From: Bacteroidota bacterium | GTDB lineage: Bacteria > Bacteroidota > Bacteroidia > UKL13-3 | NCBI GenBank assembly: GCA_947456185.1 | Contig: CANGPW010000012.1 | Span: forward strand, 1 to 52,026 | Direction of reading: 5' to 3' | DNA length: 52,026 bases | Notes under the pieces: model-generated | What the model saw: the letters and a program-made list of their open reading frames with translations, nothing else | Database searches by the model: none | What the model was told of the DNA's origin: nothing | Program-made: the position numbers and the translations under genes | Shown here: in pieces, positions 27,009-35,327 of the stretch | Position numbering within the stretch: the stretch's first letter is position 1 | How the letters are laid out: every line of letters starts with the position of its first letter

Positions 27009-28547
27009 CTACCTAACTTTTTCAAAGTCATAGCTCAAGTAATCAATAAAATCGGCTACTTTAACGGTAATTCCTTTTACTTGATTGTTCTCCATTTTTA
27101 TTGGTAATACTTGAACGCCACAAGTTAAATCGCTGTAAGTACATAAAAACTGATCGTTTCCTAAATACTCCAATTTACCAATATTATTTGGATGGTGACT
27201 AAAATGCAAAGTCATTTTACCTTTTAATAAACGAATTTCTACTTCACCATAAAAACTATTAGTGTATGTTCCAACATAGTTTTGCAATTCCAATGTTGGT
27301 TTGTTTTTCAGTAAAACTACTTGACTCAAGCTGTCTAATTCTTTTTGCTCTGTAATTCGTCCGTTATTAGTTGGCACAAAATATTTTTCACTTAAATTAC
27401 GGTAAGGAACATTCAAATAAGCTTCTAATACTTGCTTTACCAAAGCATCGTAAAGTGAGTTTGCATCGGTATTGGTGTAAACCAAAACACCTAAGTTTTC
27501 TTCTGGAATAAATTCTGTTTTGGTAACAAATCCGTTAGCTCCACCGCTATGTTCCCAAACCCTGCGGCCTTCGTAATCGTAACTTTGCCAGCCAAGGCCA
27601 TAATTACAAAAATGCTTGGTTTTAAATATTTTTGAATTTACATCATTGCTAATCATATTCGATTTGCGAGTTTCTGCCAATACAGAAAAAGGAACTATTC
27701 TTTTACCCTCAAATCTTCCGCTGTCTAACTGAAATAACAACCAATTTGCCATATCTTTAGCACATGAATTGATACTGGCCGAAGGACCCATATTGTCAAT
27801 ATTGGTATAAGGTAATTTAGCAATTTTACCATTTACCAAAGTATGAGGAATGCAGGCGTTTTCATCAGTCATCAATTCGTTATATGTGCTGCTGGTATGT
27901 TTCATTGCCAAAGGCTCAAAAAAGTGATATTTAATAAAATCATCCCAACTTGTATCGGTAACATTTTTTATTAATTCGCCAGCGGTAATAAATGCTGCGT
28001 TGCAATAACCATATTTGTATCTAAAAGGGTGAACAGGTTTGGTTAAAGCCAAGTGTTCAATAATTTCTTTGCGGGATAAATTACTTCCCCAATTTAAAAA
28101 ATCGCCTTGAAAAGTTTGCAAGCCAATTCTATGGCAAAGCAAATCGCGAACGGTACATAATGAAGTAGAAGTTTCCTCATATAACTTAAAATCGGGCATG
28201 TATTTGGTTACTTTTTCATCGAGCAATAATCGTTTTTGATTATTTAATAATGCGATAGAAGTTCCTGTAAATGCTTTGCTATTGGAGGCAATTTGGAACA
28301 AAGTATTTTCATCAACTTTAGCTGATTTTCCATCTTGCTTAACGCCAAAACCTTTACAAACTATCACTTTTCCATCTTTAACAATGGCAATGGCTAAACC
28401 AGGAACTTGCCATCTTTCCATTTCGCGTTTTACATAACTATCGAGCGAGTCTTTTACAAAAGTGGGCTGAGCAAATAAAGCAGTATTAATTATTAATAAC
28501 AGTAAAAAAAATTTGAAATGATGTTTGGCAATAGTAATTTTATTCAT
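27009..28547 (-). CDS. serine hydrolase, class C beta-lactamase/PBP-like
   Basis: 512 residues with a signal peptide (FFLLLLIINTALFAQ). The catalytic motifs of the beta-lactamase-related family are present: FQIASNSKAFTG with the S-x-x-K pair S88/K91, YGYCNAAF (Y181-x-N183), and WEHSGGANG late in the domain. The C-terminal ~100 residues (LQNYVGTYTNSFYGEVEIR onward) form a lipocalin-like DUF3471-type domain often fused to these enzymes. It is expected in the periplasm. Substrates in this family are mostly unknown peptides or esters, so a true beta-lactamase role should not be assumed. It is a single gene with no neighbour that defines its pathway. Confidence 0.88.
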   Translation of the reverse strand: MNKITIAKHHFKFFLLLLIINTALFAQPTFVKDSLDSYVKREMERWQVPGLAIAIVKDGKVIVCKGFGVKQDGKSAKVDENTLFQIASNSKAFTGTSIALLNNQKRLLLDEKVTKYMPDFKLYEETSTSLCTVRDLLCHRIGLQTFQGDFLNWGSNLSRKEIIEHLALTKPVHPFRYKYGYCNAAFITAGELIKNVTDTSWDDFIKYHFFEPLAMKHTSSTYNELMTDENACIPHTLVNGKIAKLPYTNIDNMGPSASINSCAKDMANWLLFQLDSGRFEGKRIVPFSVLAETRKSNMISNDVNSKIFKTKHFCNYGLGWQSYDYEGRRVWEHSGGANGFVTKTEFIPEENLGVLVYTNTDANSLYDALVKQVLEAYLNVPYRNLSEKYFVPTNNGRITEQKELDSLSQVVLLKNKPTLELQNYVGTYTNSFYGEVEIRLLKGKMTLHFSHHPNNIGKLEYLGNDQFLCTYSDLTCGVQVLPIKMENNQVKGITVKVADFIDYLSYDFEKVR

Positions 28548-28648
28548 GTAAGTTATGTAATTGTATTTTTAAAAACGAGTTTGTAAATATAATAAAATTG
28601 CAGTTCAAATTTTAAGTAATGAAAACTAAATGGCAATGATTTAAAAGC

Positions 28649-28685
28649 AAAAAACCTTGTTGAAAATTCACCAACAAGGTTTTAA
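28649..28685 (-). terminator. intrinsic terminator after the coiled-coil gene
   Basis: AAAACCTTGTTG and CAACAAGGTTTT pair around a short loop, 26-60 bp past the stop of the gene at 28711. There are A/T tails on both sides, so it might work in both directions. Confidence 0.7.
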
Positions 28686-28710
28686 TTAGAATCTTTTAAC
28701 TTAATTAACG

Positions 28711-29094
28711 CTATAACCATTTAGATAAAAAGCTCAATAAATCTTTTCTAAGTTCAGCAAATAATTCTTCAAAACGAATCATTTTTTGGCGTTCTTCAGC
28801 ATGATCATCCATTTTTCTATGATTACTAGCAATGGGATTATTAATAATAGAATCTTCAATTTTATTCACATGCTGTTTAATATCGTGTTTCAATATATCT
28901 ATTTGCTCGTTCTGGATTTTAAATTGATTTTCAAATCTTTCAACAAAAACCAATACTTCTTGATGATTATTTTTTGATGCAATTTCATCCAAACGACTTT
29001 GCATAATTTTCAAATCATCTTTATAAAAAAGTAGTTTATTTAACCATTCTTTATGTTCTACATGTAGTTCTACTAATGCTATTTGATTATTCAT
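28711..29094 (-). CDS. small coiled-coil protein, unknown
   Basis: 127 residues, almost all helical and charged (Glu, Lys, Asn, Gln). There is no signal peptide or membrane segment and no cysteine. Heptad-like spacing of Leu, Ile and Phe runs from residue 10 to 90, and the C-terminus (LFAELRKDLLSFLSKWL) is amphipathic. A His/Asp/Glu-rich patch (NHRKMDDHAEERQKM) precedes it. The gene has its own terminator and a 195-bp AT-rich upstream region, so it is probably expressed alone. No family is recognised; it is most likely a cytosolic oligomer or binding partner. Confidence 0.6.
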   Translation of the reverse strand: MNNQIALVELHVEHKEWLNKLLFYKDDLKIMQSRLDEIASKNNHQEVLVFVERFENQFKIQNEQIDILKHDIKQHVNKIEDSIINNPIASNHRKMDDHAEERQKMIRFEELFAELRKDLLSFLSKWL

Positions 29095-29289
29095 AATTTT
29101 ATTTAATTTTACAGTACAAAATAAAAGTATTAATCAAACTAAAATAATGACCAACTTCATGCTATTTATTGATTAGAAAATCAATTTCCATTGTTTCACT
29201 ATCATTTTATTAAAAACTAAAAAAGTTAAATAACTAAATTTATTTAACAATGTATATTAAAAATAGCAATTATATTCGTTAAAATTTTT

Positions 29290-31137
29290 ATGAAAAATCT
29301 GCTTCTTATTTTTTCTCTTTTAATTGCTTTGCAAAGCAATGCACAAAATTACAAACCTTTAGAAAGAGTTGATCCACCTTTTTGGTGGAATAATATAAAC
29401 AATAAAGTACTTCAATTGATGCTTTTTGGCAAAAACATTGCGGCAAGCTCCATAAAAATAAATACCCTTGGCGTAAAACTTTTACGAGTTGAAAAGGTAG
29501 AAAATGTAGATTTTTTATTTGCTTATATCAATCTTCAAAATTTTAAGGGAAATACCATCAATATTCAATTTAGTAAAGGAACTGAAACCTATAAATACAA
29601 TTACAAATTAGAAAAATTAACCAAAGACATTGACAACATTACACAGGCCGATTTAATATATATGGCCATGCCCGACAGGTTTGCAAATGGCGATACCGCG
29701 AACGATATAATAAATGGTTTACGTGAAAGTGTTTGTGATAGAAATGATTTAAATGGCAGACATGGTGGCGATTTAAAAGGCGTCATAGATCATTTGGATT
29801 ATTTAAAAGATTTAGGAATTACCACACTTTGGTTGAATCCAACTTTAATTAACGACCAACCAAAATACAGTTATCATGGTTATGCATTAACGGATCATTA
29901 TTTAACCGATCCAAGATTTGGAACCAATGATGATTACAAAAAATTAGGCTCCGAACTCAAAAAACGCAATATGAAATTGGTAATGGATTTAGTTCCAAAT
30001 CATATTGGCGATAAGCATTGGATGTTTTTAAACATGCCTGAAAAAAACTTGGTTAATCAATGGCCAGAATTTACTAGAACCAATTACCGCGCCCCTATTC
30101 ATTACGATCCTTATGCCAGCAAAGCTGAAAAAAAATTGATGACAGATGGTTGGTTCGATATTCAAATGCCCGATGTAAATGAAACCAATCCAAGAATTGC
30201 TACTTACTTAATGCAAAGTTATTTGTGGTGGATAAACTTTGCGGGAATTGATGGATTTAGAATTGATACATACAGTTATAACGATGTAGATTTTATGAAT
30301 AATTGCATGGGTTATATCAAAAAAGTATATCCAAATTTTTGGAGCAGTGGAGAAATTTGGGAACGTGGCGTTTTGAGCAATGCCTATTTTGTGAACAAAA
30401 GTAATTTTGCCAAAGCACCTGAAAGTAATTTAACAAGCGCCATTGATTTTAACTTGCATTGGGCCATTCACGAAGCTTTATTAGACACACCAGAATGGGA
30501 TAAAGGATTAGCTAAAATTTATCAAACGCTATCACAAGATGGATTATATAATGACCCTAATTTAAACCTAACATTTTTAGATAACCACGATTTGAATCGT
30601 TTTTATTCTGTTATGAAAAACGATAGGAAGAAATTCAAAATGGGAATTGGCTTATTGTTAACACTTCGTGGTGTGCCAAGCATTTATTACGGAACAGAAA
30701 TATTAGTAAAAAACAAACAAATACCACGAAAAAGTGATGGAGAAGTTCGCATGGATTTTGAAGGCGCTTGGCCAACTGACAAAACGAATAAATTTATTGC
30801 CGAAGGCAGAACAGATGAAGAAAATGAAGCTTTTAATTATGTAAAAAAATTAGCCAATTGGCGAAAAAACAATGAAGCAATTACCAATGGAAAAACTACT
30901 CATTTTGCAGTAGAAAATGGTGTGTATACTTACTTTAGATACACTGATAAAAAAGCAGTGATGGTAATCATAAACAGGAATGCAAAATCACAAACTATTC
31001 AATTTAAAAAGTATGATGAAATACTTAACAAATTTACCAAAGCTAAGGATATCATGAATGAAAACACTTTGAATTTATCGGATAAAACGATGCAAATAGA
31101 AGCAGATGTAATAAGGATTTTTGAATTGGAGGAGTAG
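29290..31137 (+). CDS. GH13 alpha-amylase family enzyme (neopullulanase/cyclomaltodextrinase-like)
   Basis: 615 residues with a signal peptide (LLLIFSLLIALQSNAQ). An N-terminal beta domain (about residues 20-115) precedes the TIM barrel, which begins ADLIYMAMPDRFANGD. The GH13 catalytic set is intact: nucleophile D326 (GFRIDTYS), acid/base E355 (SSGEIWE) and transition-state stabiliser D434 (FLDNHD). LVPNHIGDKHW is the conserved region I. A small C-terminal beta domain ends the protein. The layout is that of SusA-type neopullulanases and cyclomaltodextrinases, which hydrolyse alpha-1,4-glucans in the periplasm. There are no susC/susD homologues in the window, so it is not in a classic polysaccharide-utilisation locus here. 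Confidence 0.92.
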   Translation: MKNLLLIFSLLIALQSNAQNYKPLERVDPPFWWNNINNKVLQLMLFGKNIAASSIKINTLGVKLLRVEKVENVDFLFAYINLQNFKGNTINIQFSKGTETYKYNYKLEKLTKDIDNITQADLIYMAMPDRFANGDTANDIINGLRESVCDRNDLNGRHGGDLKGVIDHLDYLKDLGITTLWLNPTLINDQPKYSYHGYALTDHYLTDPRFGTNDDYKKLGSELKKRNMKLVMDLVPNHIGDKHWMFLNMPEKNLVNQWPEFTRTNYRAPIHYDPYASKAEKKLMTDGWFDIQMPDVNETNPRIATYLMQSYLWWINFAGIDGFRIDTYSYNDVDFMNNCMGYIKKVYPNFWSSGEIWERGVLSNAYFVNKSNFAKAPESNLTSAIDFNLHWAIHEALLDTPEWDKGLAKIYQTLSQDGLYNDPNLNLTFLDNHDLNRFYSVMKNDRKKFKMGIGLLLTLRGVPSIYYGTEILVKNKQIPRKSDGEVRMDFEGAWPTDKTNKFIAEGRTDEENEAFNYVKKLANWRKNNEAITNGKTTHFAVENGVYTYFRYTDKKAVMVIINRNAKSQTIQFKKYDEILNKFTKAKDIMNENTLNLSDKTMQIEADVIRIFELEE

Positions 31138-31180
31138 TTGATAGTTGTCAGTTGATAGTTGATAGTTGTTGGTTGATAGA
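31138..31180 (+). repeat. tandem TTGATAGTTG micro-repeat
   Basis: Four to five imperfect units of TTGATAGTTG(TC) in a row right after the amylase stop. Related copies occur near 2045-2115 and, inverted, at 26990-27012. The remaining 31181-31402 holds a hairpin repeat (31271-31289) and GAATGTTGAA-type short motifs, with no gene. Confidence 0.6.
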
Positions 31181-31270
31181 TAAAATTTATTGTTGATTAT
31201 TGAACTAAATTCTAATAGAAAAATATCGAATGTTGAATGTTGAGGGAATTTATGAATAGCCGTTCTTGGT

Positions 31271-31289
31271 CACTGAGCTTGTCGAAGTT
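31271..31289 (+). repeat. CACTGAGC-type hairpin repeat, copy 1
   Basis: Matches the 19-bp unit at 49671-49689 (read in reverse) at 18 of 19 positions; only the last stem base differs. It is an isolated copy. Confidence 0.7.
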
Positions 31290-31402
31290 TAGCCAACGGG
31301 AAAAAAATTCGAAATCCGAATATCAAAATTCGAAAAGAAAAAAATTAAATAAAGAATAAGGAATTTAGAATGTTGAAGGAAATTTAAAACGGCTAATTCC
31401 TT

Positions 31403-32656
31403 TTACTTTCTAAACAAAATTGAACTATCGCCATAGCTTAAAAAACGAAAGTTATTGTTTAAAGCAAAATAGTAAACATCGCTCCAATCTTCACCAATGA
31501 ATGCAGAAACTAGTAGTATTAAGGTGCTTTCTGGTTGGTGAAAATTTGTAATTAATGCATCTACCAATTTAAATTGATAAGGCGGAGCAATCATAATTTG
31601 CGTAGTGCCATGAATTTGATCTGTTTTTTTCATATCCATCCACTCTAAAATAGCTTTTAAAACTTGTAAAGCATTTAATTGATTGTTTTCATTTTCATAA
31701 GGCTGCCATTGACTTACTTGCATTTTATGAATATTTTTCCAATCTTGTCTGTTAGCAATTAGGAACATGCCAAACCAATAAAGACTTTCAATGGTTCTAA
31801 GCGAAGTAGTTCCAACGGTAATAATCCTATTCTTTTTCTCTAAGCAATTGCAAATATTTTGCACCAATATTTTGTCAATAATTACATGTTCTTCATGCAT
31901 TTCATGACCACTCATATTTTCGGCTTTTACTGGTTTAAAAGTTCCAGCGCCAACATGTAGTGTAACAAATTCAGTGGTAATTTTTTTCTGATGTAATTTT
32001 TCGAAAACTTGTTTTGTAAAATGCAATCCTGCAGTTGGTGCGGCTACCGAACCTTCAAATTCAGCATAAACAGTTTGATACCTCACTTCATCGTCAGCAT
32101 CAGCATCGCGGTTCATATAAGGAGGCAATGGCAATAAACCAGCATGATAAATAACGTCAGCAAAAGCAAATCCTCCATTCCATTTGAATTGAATAATATA
32201 AGAATCCAAATGCTGTTTTATTCTTTCGGCTACCAGTGAAATTTCAGTTCCATTTATTGCAAAATTCTTTGTTAAAATTCCTTCTTTCCATTTTTTATTA
32301 TTTCCCACCAAAGCTACCCATTGGCAAGTTTCGGTTTCCTTAAAACAAATAGCTGCATCGTTGGGAATATTGGGTTCTAAGCACATGATTTCAATTCTAG
32401 CACCAGTTTCTTTTTGGAACAAAATTCGTGCATGAACTACTTTAGTATTATTAAATATTAAGCAATCATTTTCATTTAAAATAGCTGGTAGCTTATTGAA
32501 AACAGATGCTGTTATTTCACCATTTTTATATACCAATAATTTACTTTTATCTCTATCTTTTAAAGGATGCTGTGCAATTTTTTCATCGGGTAAATGGTAG
32601 GTAAAATCTGCTATTTTAAGTTCTTGTGCTTGCATATATTTTCCAAAATTGTTCAT
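31403..32656 (-). CDS. queA: S-adenosylmethionine:tRNA ribosyltransferase-isomerase
   Basis: 417 residues. QueA landmarks are visible: FTYHLPDEKIAQHPL near the start, CLIFNNTKVVHARI, then YQTVYAEFEGSVAAPTAGLH (the conserved active-site segment), FVTLHVGAGTF and, late, ITNFHQPESTLILLVSAF. The enzyme transfers and isomerises the ribosyl part of S-adenosylmethionine to preQ1-tRNA to give epoxyqueuosine. It is longer than E. coli QueA (about 356), as in a Bacteroidota subgroup. The start ATG shares one base with the stop of the Mpo1-like gene (TAATG), so the two are translationally coupled. A later in-frame Met (MQAQELK) is possible. Confidence 0.93.
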   Translation of the reverse strand: MNNFGKYMQAQELKIADFTYHLPDEKIAQHPLKDRDKSKLLVYKNGEITASVFNKLPAILNENDCLIFNNTKVVHARILFQKETGARIEIMCLEPNIPNDAAICFKETETCQWVALVGNNKKWKEGILTKNFAINGTEISLVAERIKQHLDSYIIQFKWNGGFAFADVIYHAGLLPLPPYMNRDADADDEVRYQTVYAEFEGSVAAPTAGLHFTKQVFEKLHQKKITTEFVTLHVGAGTFKPVKAENMSGHEMHEEHVIIDKILVQNICNCLEKKNRIITVGTTSLRTIESLYWFGMFLIANRQDWKNIHKMQVSQWQPYENENNQLNALQVLKAILEWMDMKKTDQIHGTTQIMIAPPYQFKLVDALITNFHQPESTLILLVSAFIGEDWSDVYYFALNNNFRFLSYGDSSILFRK

Positions 32657-33102
32657 TAATATTTGACGTTAAGTTTCTTGAAAATAAAACCCAATAACCA
32701 TGCTGGGCCAATCATTAAAAATTGAATATCATGTAAAAAAGATGGTTTTTTACCTTCAATTTTATGACCAATAAATTGCCCTATCCATGCTAAAACAAAT
32801 AATATTAAACAAATTTTGTATAACGCAATAGAACTATGTTGTTCAAATAAATGGCAAATAAACAAACAAATAAAAGCAAATAAAATAATGCCAATGGCCA
32901 TTTTCCATCTTAATCGAACATAAAATACTATAACAAAAAACAATGCTAAATGAGCCAAAGTAATTGTACCCAATTTTACACAATAAAGCAAACCAACAAT
33001 ATTTAAAAAAATAGTTGGAACACAAATCCAATGAATCAATTTATTGGTTGAATTTTGATGGCTGACAGCATATTCGTCAAACCATTGATCAATTGTTTTC
33101 AT
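32656..33102 (-). CDS. Mpo1-like (DUF962/YGL010w) membrane protein
   Basis: 148 residues from the ATG at 33102. A more distal start at 33156 would read through the ssb terminator and is rejected. It begins MKTIDQWFDEYAVSHQ, with the family pattern HQNSTNKLIHWICVP (His-x5-Asn-x3-His) and, near the end, IGQFIGHKIEGKKPSF. Four hydrophobic helices lie between and after these motifs. In yeast, Mpo1 is an Fe(II)-dependent dioxygenase in the alpha-oxidation of 2-hydroxy fatty acids; bacterial members are mostly untested. It is coupled to queA by a one-base overlap. Confidence 0.85.
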   Translation of the reverse strand: MKTIDQWFDEYAVSHQNSTNKLIHWICVPTIFLNIVGLLYCVKLGTITLAHLALFFVIVFYVRLRWKMAIGIILFAFICLFICHLFEQHSSIALYKICLILFVLAWIGQFIGHKIEGKKPSFLHDIQFLMIGPAWLLGFIFKKLNVKY

Positions 33103-33111
33103 AACAAGTAT

Positions 33112-33147
33112 AAAATAAAAAAAGCAGTGTAATGATTCACTGCTTTT
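33112..33147 (-). terminator. intrinsic terminator after ssb
   Basis: AAAAGCAGTG (33120-33129) and CACTGCTTTT (33138-33147) form a perfect 10-bp stem with an 8-nt loop. On the minus strand it is followed by a long T-tract. It lies between the ssb stop and the Mpo1-like start. Confidence 0.85.
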
Positions 33148-33171
33148 GGTTATCAAAGGTATGGTAATTTT

Positions 33172-33624
33172 TTAAAAAGGTAAATCATCACTCAAACTTT
33201 CATTGTTCGATTGACCATTTGTTTGCGTATTGGTCTCATTAACTGTGTTAGCATTTTGAGTATTCGAATTATTTGTTCCATCATTGTTTTTATTAGGATT
33301 TCCACCTAACAAAGTAAAGTTTTGAACTCTTACTTTTAACCTTGACTTTTCTATACCTTCTTTGTCTTTCCAAGTTTCTGTTTTAAGTTTACCTTCAATA
33401 TAAACTTGACTTCCTTTTTTTAAATATTTTTCAGCAATTTTTGCTTGATTGTCCCACATTTCTATGTTAAACCATTCAGTTTCTGTTCTTCTTTCACCGT
33501 TTTTATCGGTAGTGGTTTCGTTAGTAGCTAATGAAAAGCTAGCTACTACTTTTTGATTTTCTAAGTGTCTTAACTCGGGGTCTCTTCCTAAGTTTCCAAT
33601 TAAAATAATTTTGTTGTACGACAT
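33172..33624 (-). CDS. ssb: single-stranded DNA-binding protein
   Basis: 150 residues. The OB fold is clear: NKIILIGNLGRDPELRHLEN, then FSLATNETT, TEWFNIEMWDNQAKIAEKYL and GSQVYIEGKLKTETW. A low-complexity Asn/Thr linker of about 35 residues follows. The C-terminal acidic tip is DDLPF, the interaction peptide that recruits repair and replication partners. Replicative tetrameric SSB is expected. It is 17 bp downstream of mutY, so it may be co-transcribed with that repair gene, and it has its own terminator. Confidence 0.95.
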   Translation of the reverse strand: MSYNKIILIGNLGRDPELRHLENQKVVASFSLATNETTTDKNGERRTETEWFNIEMWDNQAKIAEKYLKKGSQVYIEGKLKTETWKDKEGIEKSRLKVRVQNFTLLGGNPNKNNDGTNNSNTQNANTVNETNTQTNGQSNNESLSDDLPF

Positions 33625-33641
33625 ATTTTTAGGTTTAAATG

Positions 33642-34706
33642 TTAATTTAAAAAAATTTGATGTGGCAATTTAACATTTGAAATCAATTTTTCAAGCAATT
33701 TTGGAACCGCATAATTATTTATTTCATCAATTTTTATTTCTATAAAATTATTAGACAGATTAGGTTTGGTTTTACTTGTTATTTTCCAAAACCCAGCCCG
33801 TAAAATTTGATGTGTTAAAATATGTTTGTAGTTTTCCATAAAAACAATTTTCAAATCAGATATATCATTAAAATATTTATTTTCAATCAATTCATTTAAA
33901 ACTTCCATTTCATTGGTAAAAAGTAGTTTTTCAATTAATGGAAATTCAAAAAGGCCTTGCCAAATATCGTTTGCACCTCTTTGGTTCAAGTAAGTATTTC
34001 CATTGTTTTCAAATATAAAATAATTAAAATACCTAGTTTTTACTTTAACTTTTTTTATTTTAACTGGTAAATTCTTTTGTTCACTATTTGAAAAAGCAAA
34101 ACAACTATTATTTATTGGACAATTAATACAATCGGGATTTTGTGGTTTACAAACCATTGCTCCCAATTCCATCATGGCTTGATTATGAATAGCTGGATTA
34201 TTCTTGTCGAGTAATTCATTGGCAATTTTAGCAAATTCGTACTTACCATTTGTTGAATTTATATCAGTATAAATACCAGCATAACGAGCAATTACTCTAT
34301 ATACATTTCCGTCAACAACAGCTTTATTTTCATTAAAAGCAAAAGAAGCAATTGCAGCAGCAGTATAAGGACCAATTCCTTGAAGTTTAACTAATTCATT
34401 GTAATTATTGGGGAATTTACCATTATTATTATCTCTTATAAATTGAGCGGTAATATACATGTTTCTTGCTCTGCTGTAATATCCCAAACCTTGCCAAAGT
34501 TTTAGAATATCATTTAAATCTGCATTTGCAAAATCTGACACAGTTTTATAATTATCAGTAAATTTTAAATAATATGGTAAACCTTGCTCTACCCTAGTTT
34601 GTTGTAAAATAATTTCACTTAGCCATATATTATAGGGGTTTAAAGTATGTCGCCAAGGTAAATTTCGTTTATTATTATGATACCAAAATTGTAATTGTTT
34701 TTGCAT
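33642..34706 (-). CDS. mutY: A/G-specific adenine glycosylase
   Basis: 354 residues. The catalytic Glu is in WLSEIILQQTRVEQG (E31), the helix-hairpin-helix is LQGIGPYTAAAIASFAF, and the catalytic Asp is in VVDGNVYRVIARY (D132). The iron-sulfur cluster has the canonical C-x6-C-x2-C-x5-C spacing (C186, C193, C196, C202). A NUDIX-like domain that recognises 8-oxoG makes the C-terminal 130 residues. MutY removes adenine paired with 8-oxoguanine. The start at 34706 (MQKQLQFWYHNNKRNLPWRH) fits the family. It lies just upstream of ssb and is divergent from the HU gene. Confidence 0.95.
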   Translation of the reverse strand: MQKQLQFWYHNNKRNLPWRHTLNPYNIWLSEIILQQTRVEQGLPYYLKFTDNYKTVSDFANADLNDILKLWQGLGYYSRARNMYITAQFIRDNNNGKFPNNYNELVKLQGIGPYTAAAIASFAFNENKAVVDGNVYRVIARYAGIYTDINSTNGKYEFAKIANELLDKNNPAIHNQAMMELGAMVCKPQNPDCINCPINNSCFAFSNSEQKNLPVKIKKVKVKTRYFNYFIFENNGNTYLNQRGANDIWQGLFEFPLIEKLLFTNEMEVLNELIENKYFNDISDLKIVFMENYKHILTHQILRAGFWKITSKTKPNLSNNFIEIKIDEINNYAVPKLLEKLISNVKLPHQIFLN

Positions 34707-34907
34707 AAAAAAATATTGCTATAAAAAAGTAAAAATGTACTTTGCAATTAACATTTTTAAATTGCAAAAAGTTTAAAAAAATGTTTTATTTGCACAAAAT
34801 TGAAAAATAAATTTGTTATAACATGATTATTTTCAAATAAATAGCTTGTTTAATTAAGGTATTGAAAAAATATTTTATTTTTTTCAATAAATTAATAATC
34901 AATTTTA

Positions 34908-34915
34908 TACATTTG
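34908..34915 (+). promoter_or_regulatory. -7 promoter box of the HU-family gene
   Basis: TACATTTG followed by CAGCC is a perfect TAnnTTTG box. It leaves a leader of about 45 nt before the ATG at 34964. No -33 TTG is apparent in the AT-rich region upstream. Confidence 0.5.
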
Positions 34916-34963
34916 CAGCCCTCGTTAAAATAAATAAATCATAAAAATCAATAAATCAACAAC

Positions 34964-35305
34964 ATGACAAAAGCAGAAATTATCACAGAGATTTCAACAA
35001 AGACAGGAATTGACAAACTTCAAGTTCAAGAGTCAGTAGAGTCGTTTTTTAAAGTAGTTCGTAATAACATGATTGAAGGTAAAAACGTGTATTTCCGCGG
35101 TTTTGGTTCTTTCATTTTGAAAAAGCGTGCTAAGAAAATTGCTCGTAATATTTCAAAAAACACTGCAATGGTAATTGATGAGCATTATATTCCTGCTTTC
35201 AAACCAGCTAAGAGTTTTACTGAAAAAATTAAGAAAAGCGATGCAGTAAAAGCAAACGCTACAAAGCGTGAAAGAGAAGCAAAATTAGCATTGAAAGAAG
35301 ACTAG
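34964..35305 (+). CDS. HU-family DNA-binding protein
   Basis: 113 residues, about 20 longer than standard HU. The HU fold is plain: MTKAEIITEISTKTGIDKLQ, then VQESVESFFKVVRNNM and the core NVYFRGFGSFILKKRAKK. The DNA-contacting arm region follows (ARNISKNTAMVIDEHYIPAF, with Pro where HU normally has its intercalating Pro). The extra C-terminus is Lys/Ala/Glu-rich and probably helical. It belongs to the IHF/HU nucleoid-protein family. It starts a plus-strand group with a TPR gene, a tiny basic protein and RNase E/G. Confidence 0.93.
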   Translation: MTKAEIITEISTKTGIDKLQVQESVESFFKVVRNNMIEGKNVYFRGFGSFILKKRAKKIARNISKNTAMVIDEHYIPAFKPAKSFTEKIKKSDAVKANATKREREAKLALKED

Positions 35306-35327
35306 TTTGTGACTTTTCATTTAAATT

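Noticed and set aside
27009-28547. Beta-lactamase (antibiotic resistance) call
   Set aside because: The SxxK and YxN motifs are shared by many peptidases and esterases, and the fused DUF3471-type domain argues against a resistance enzyme.
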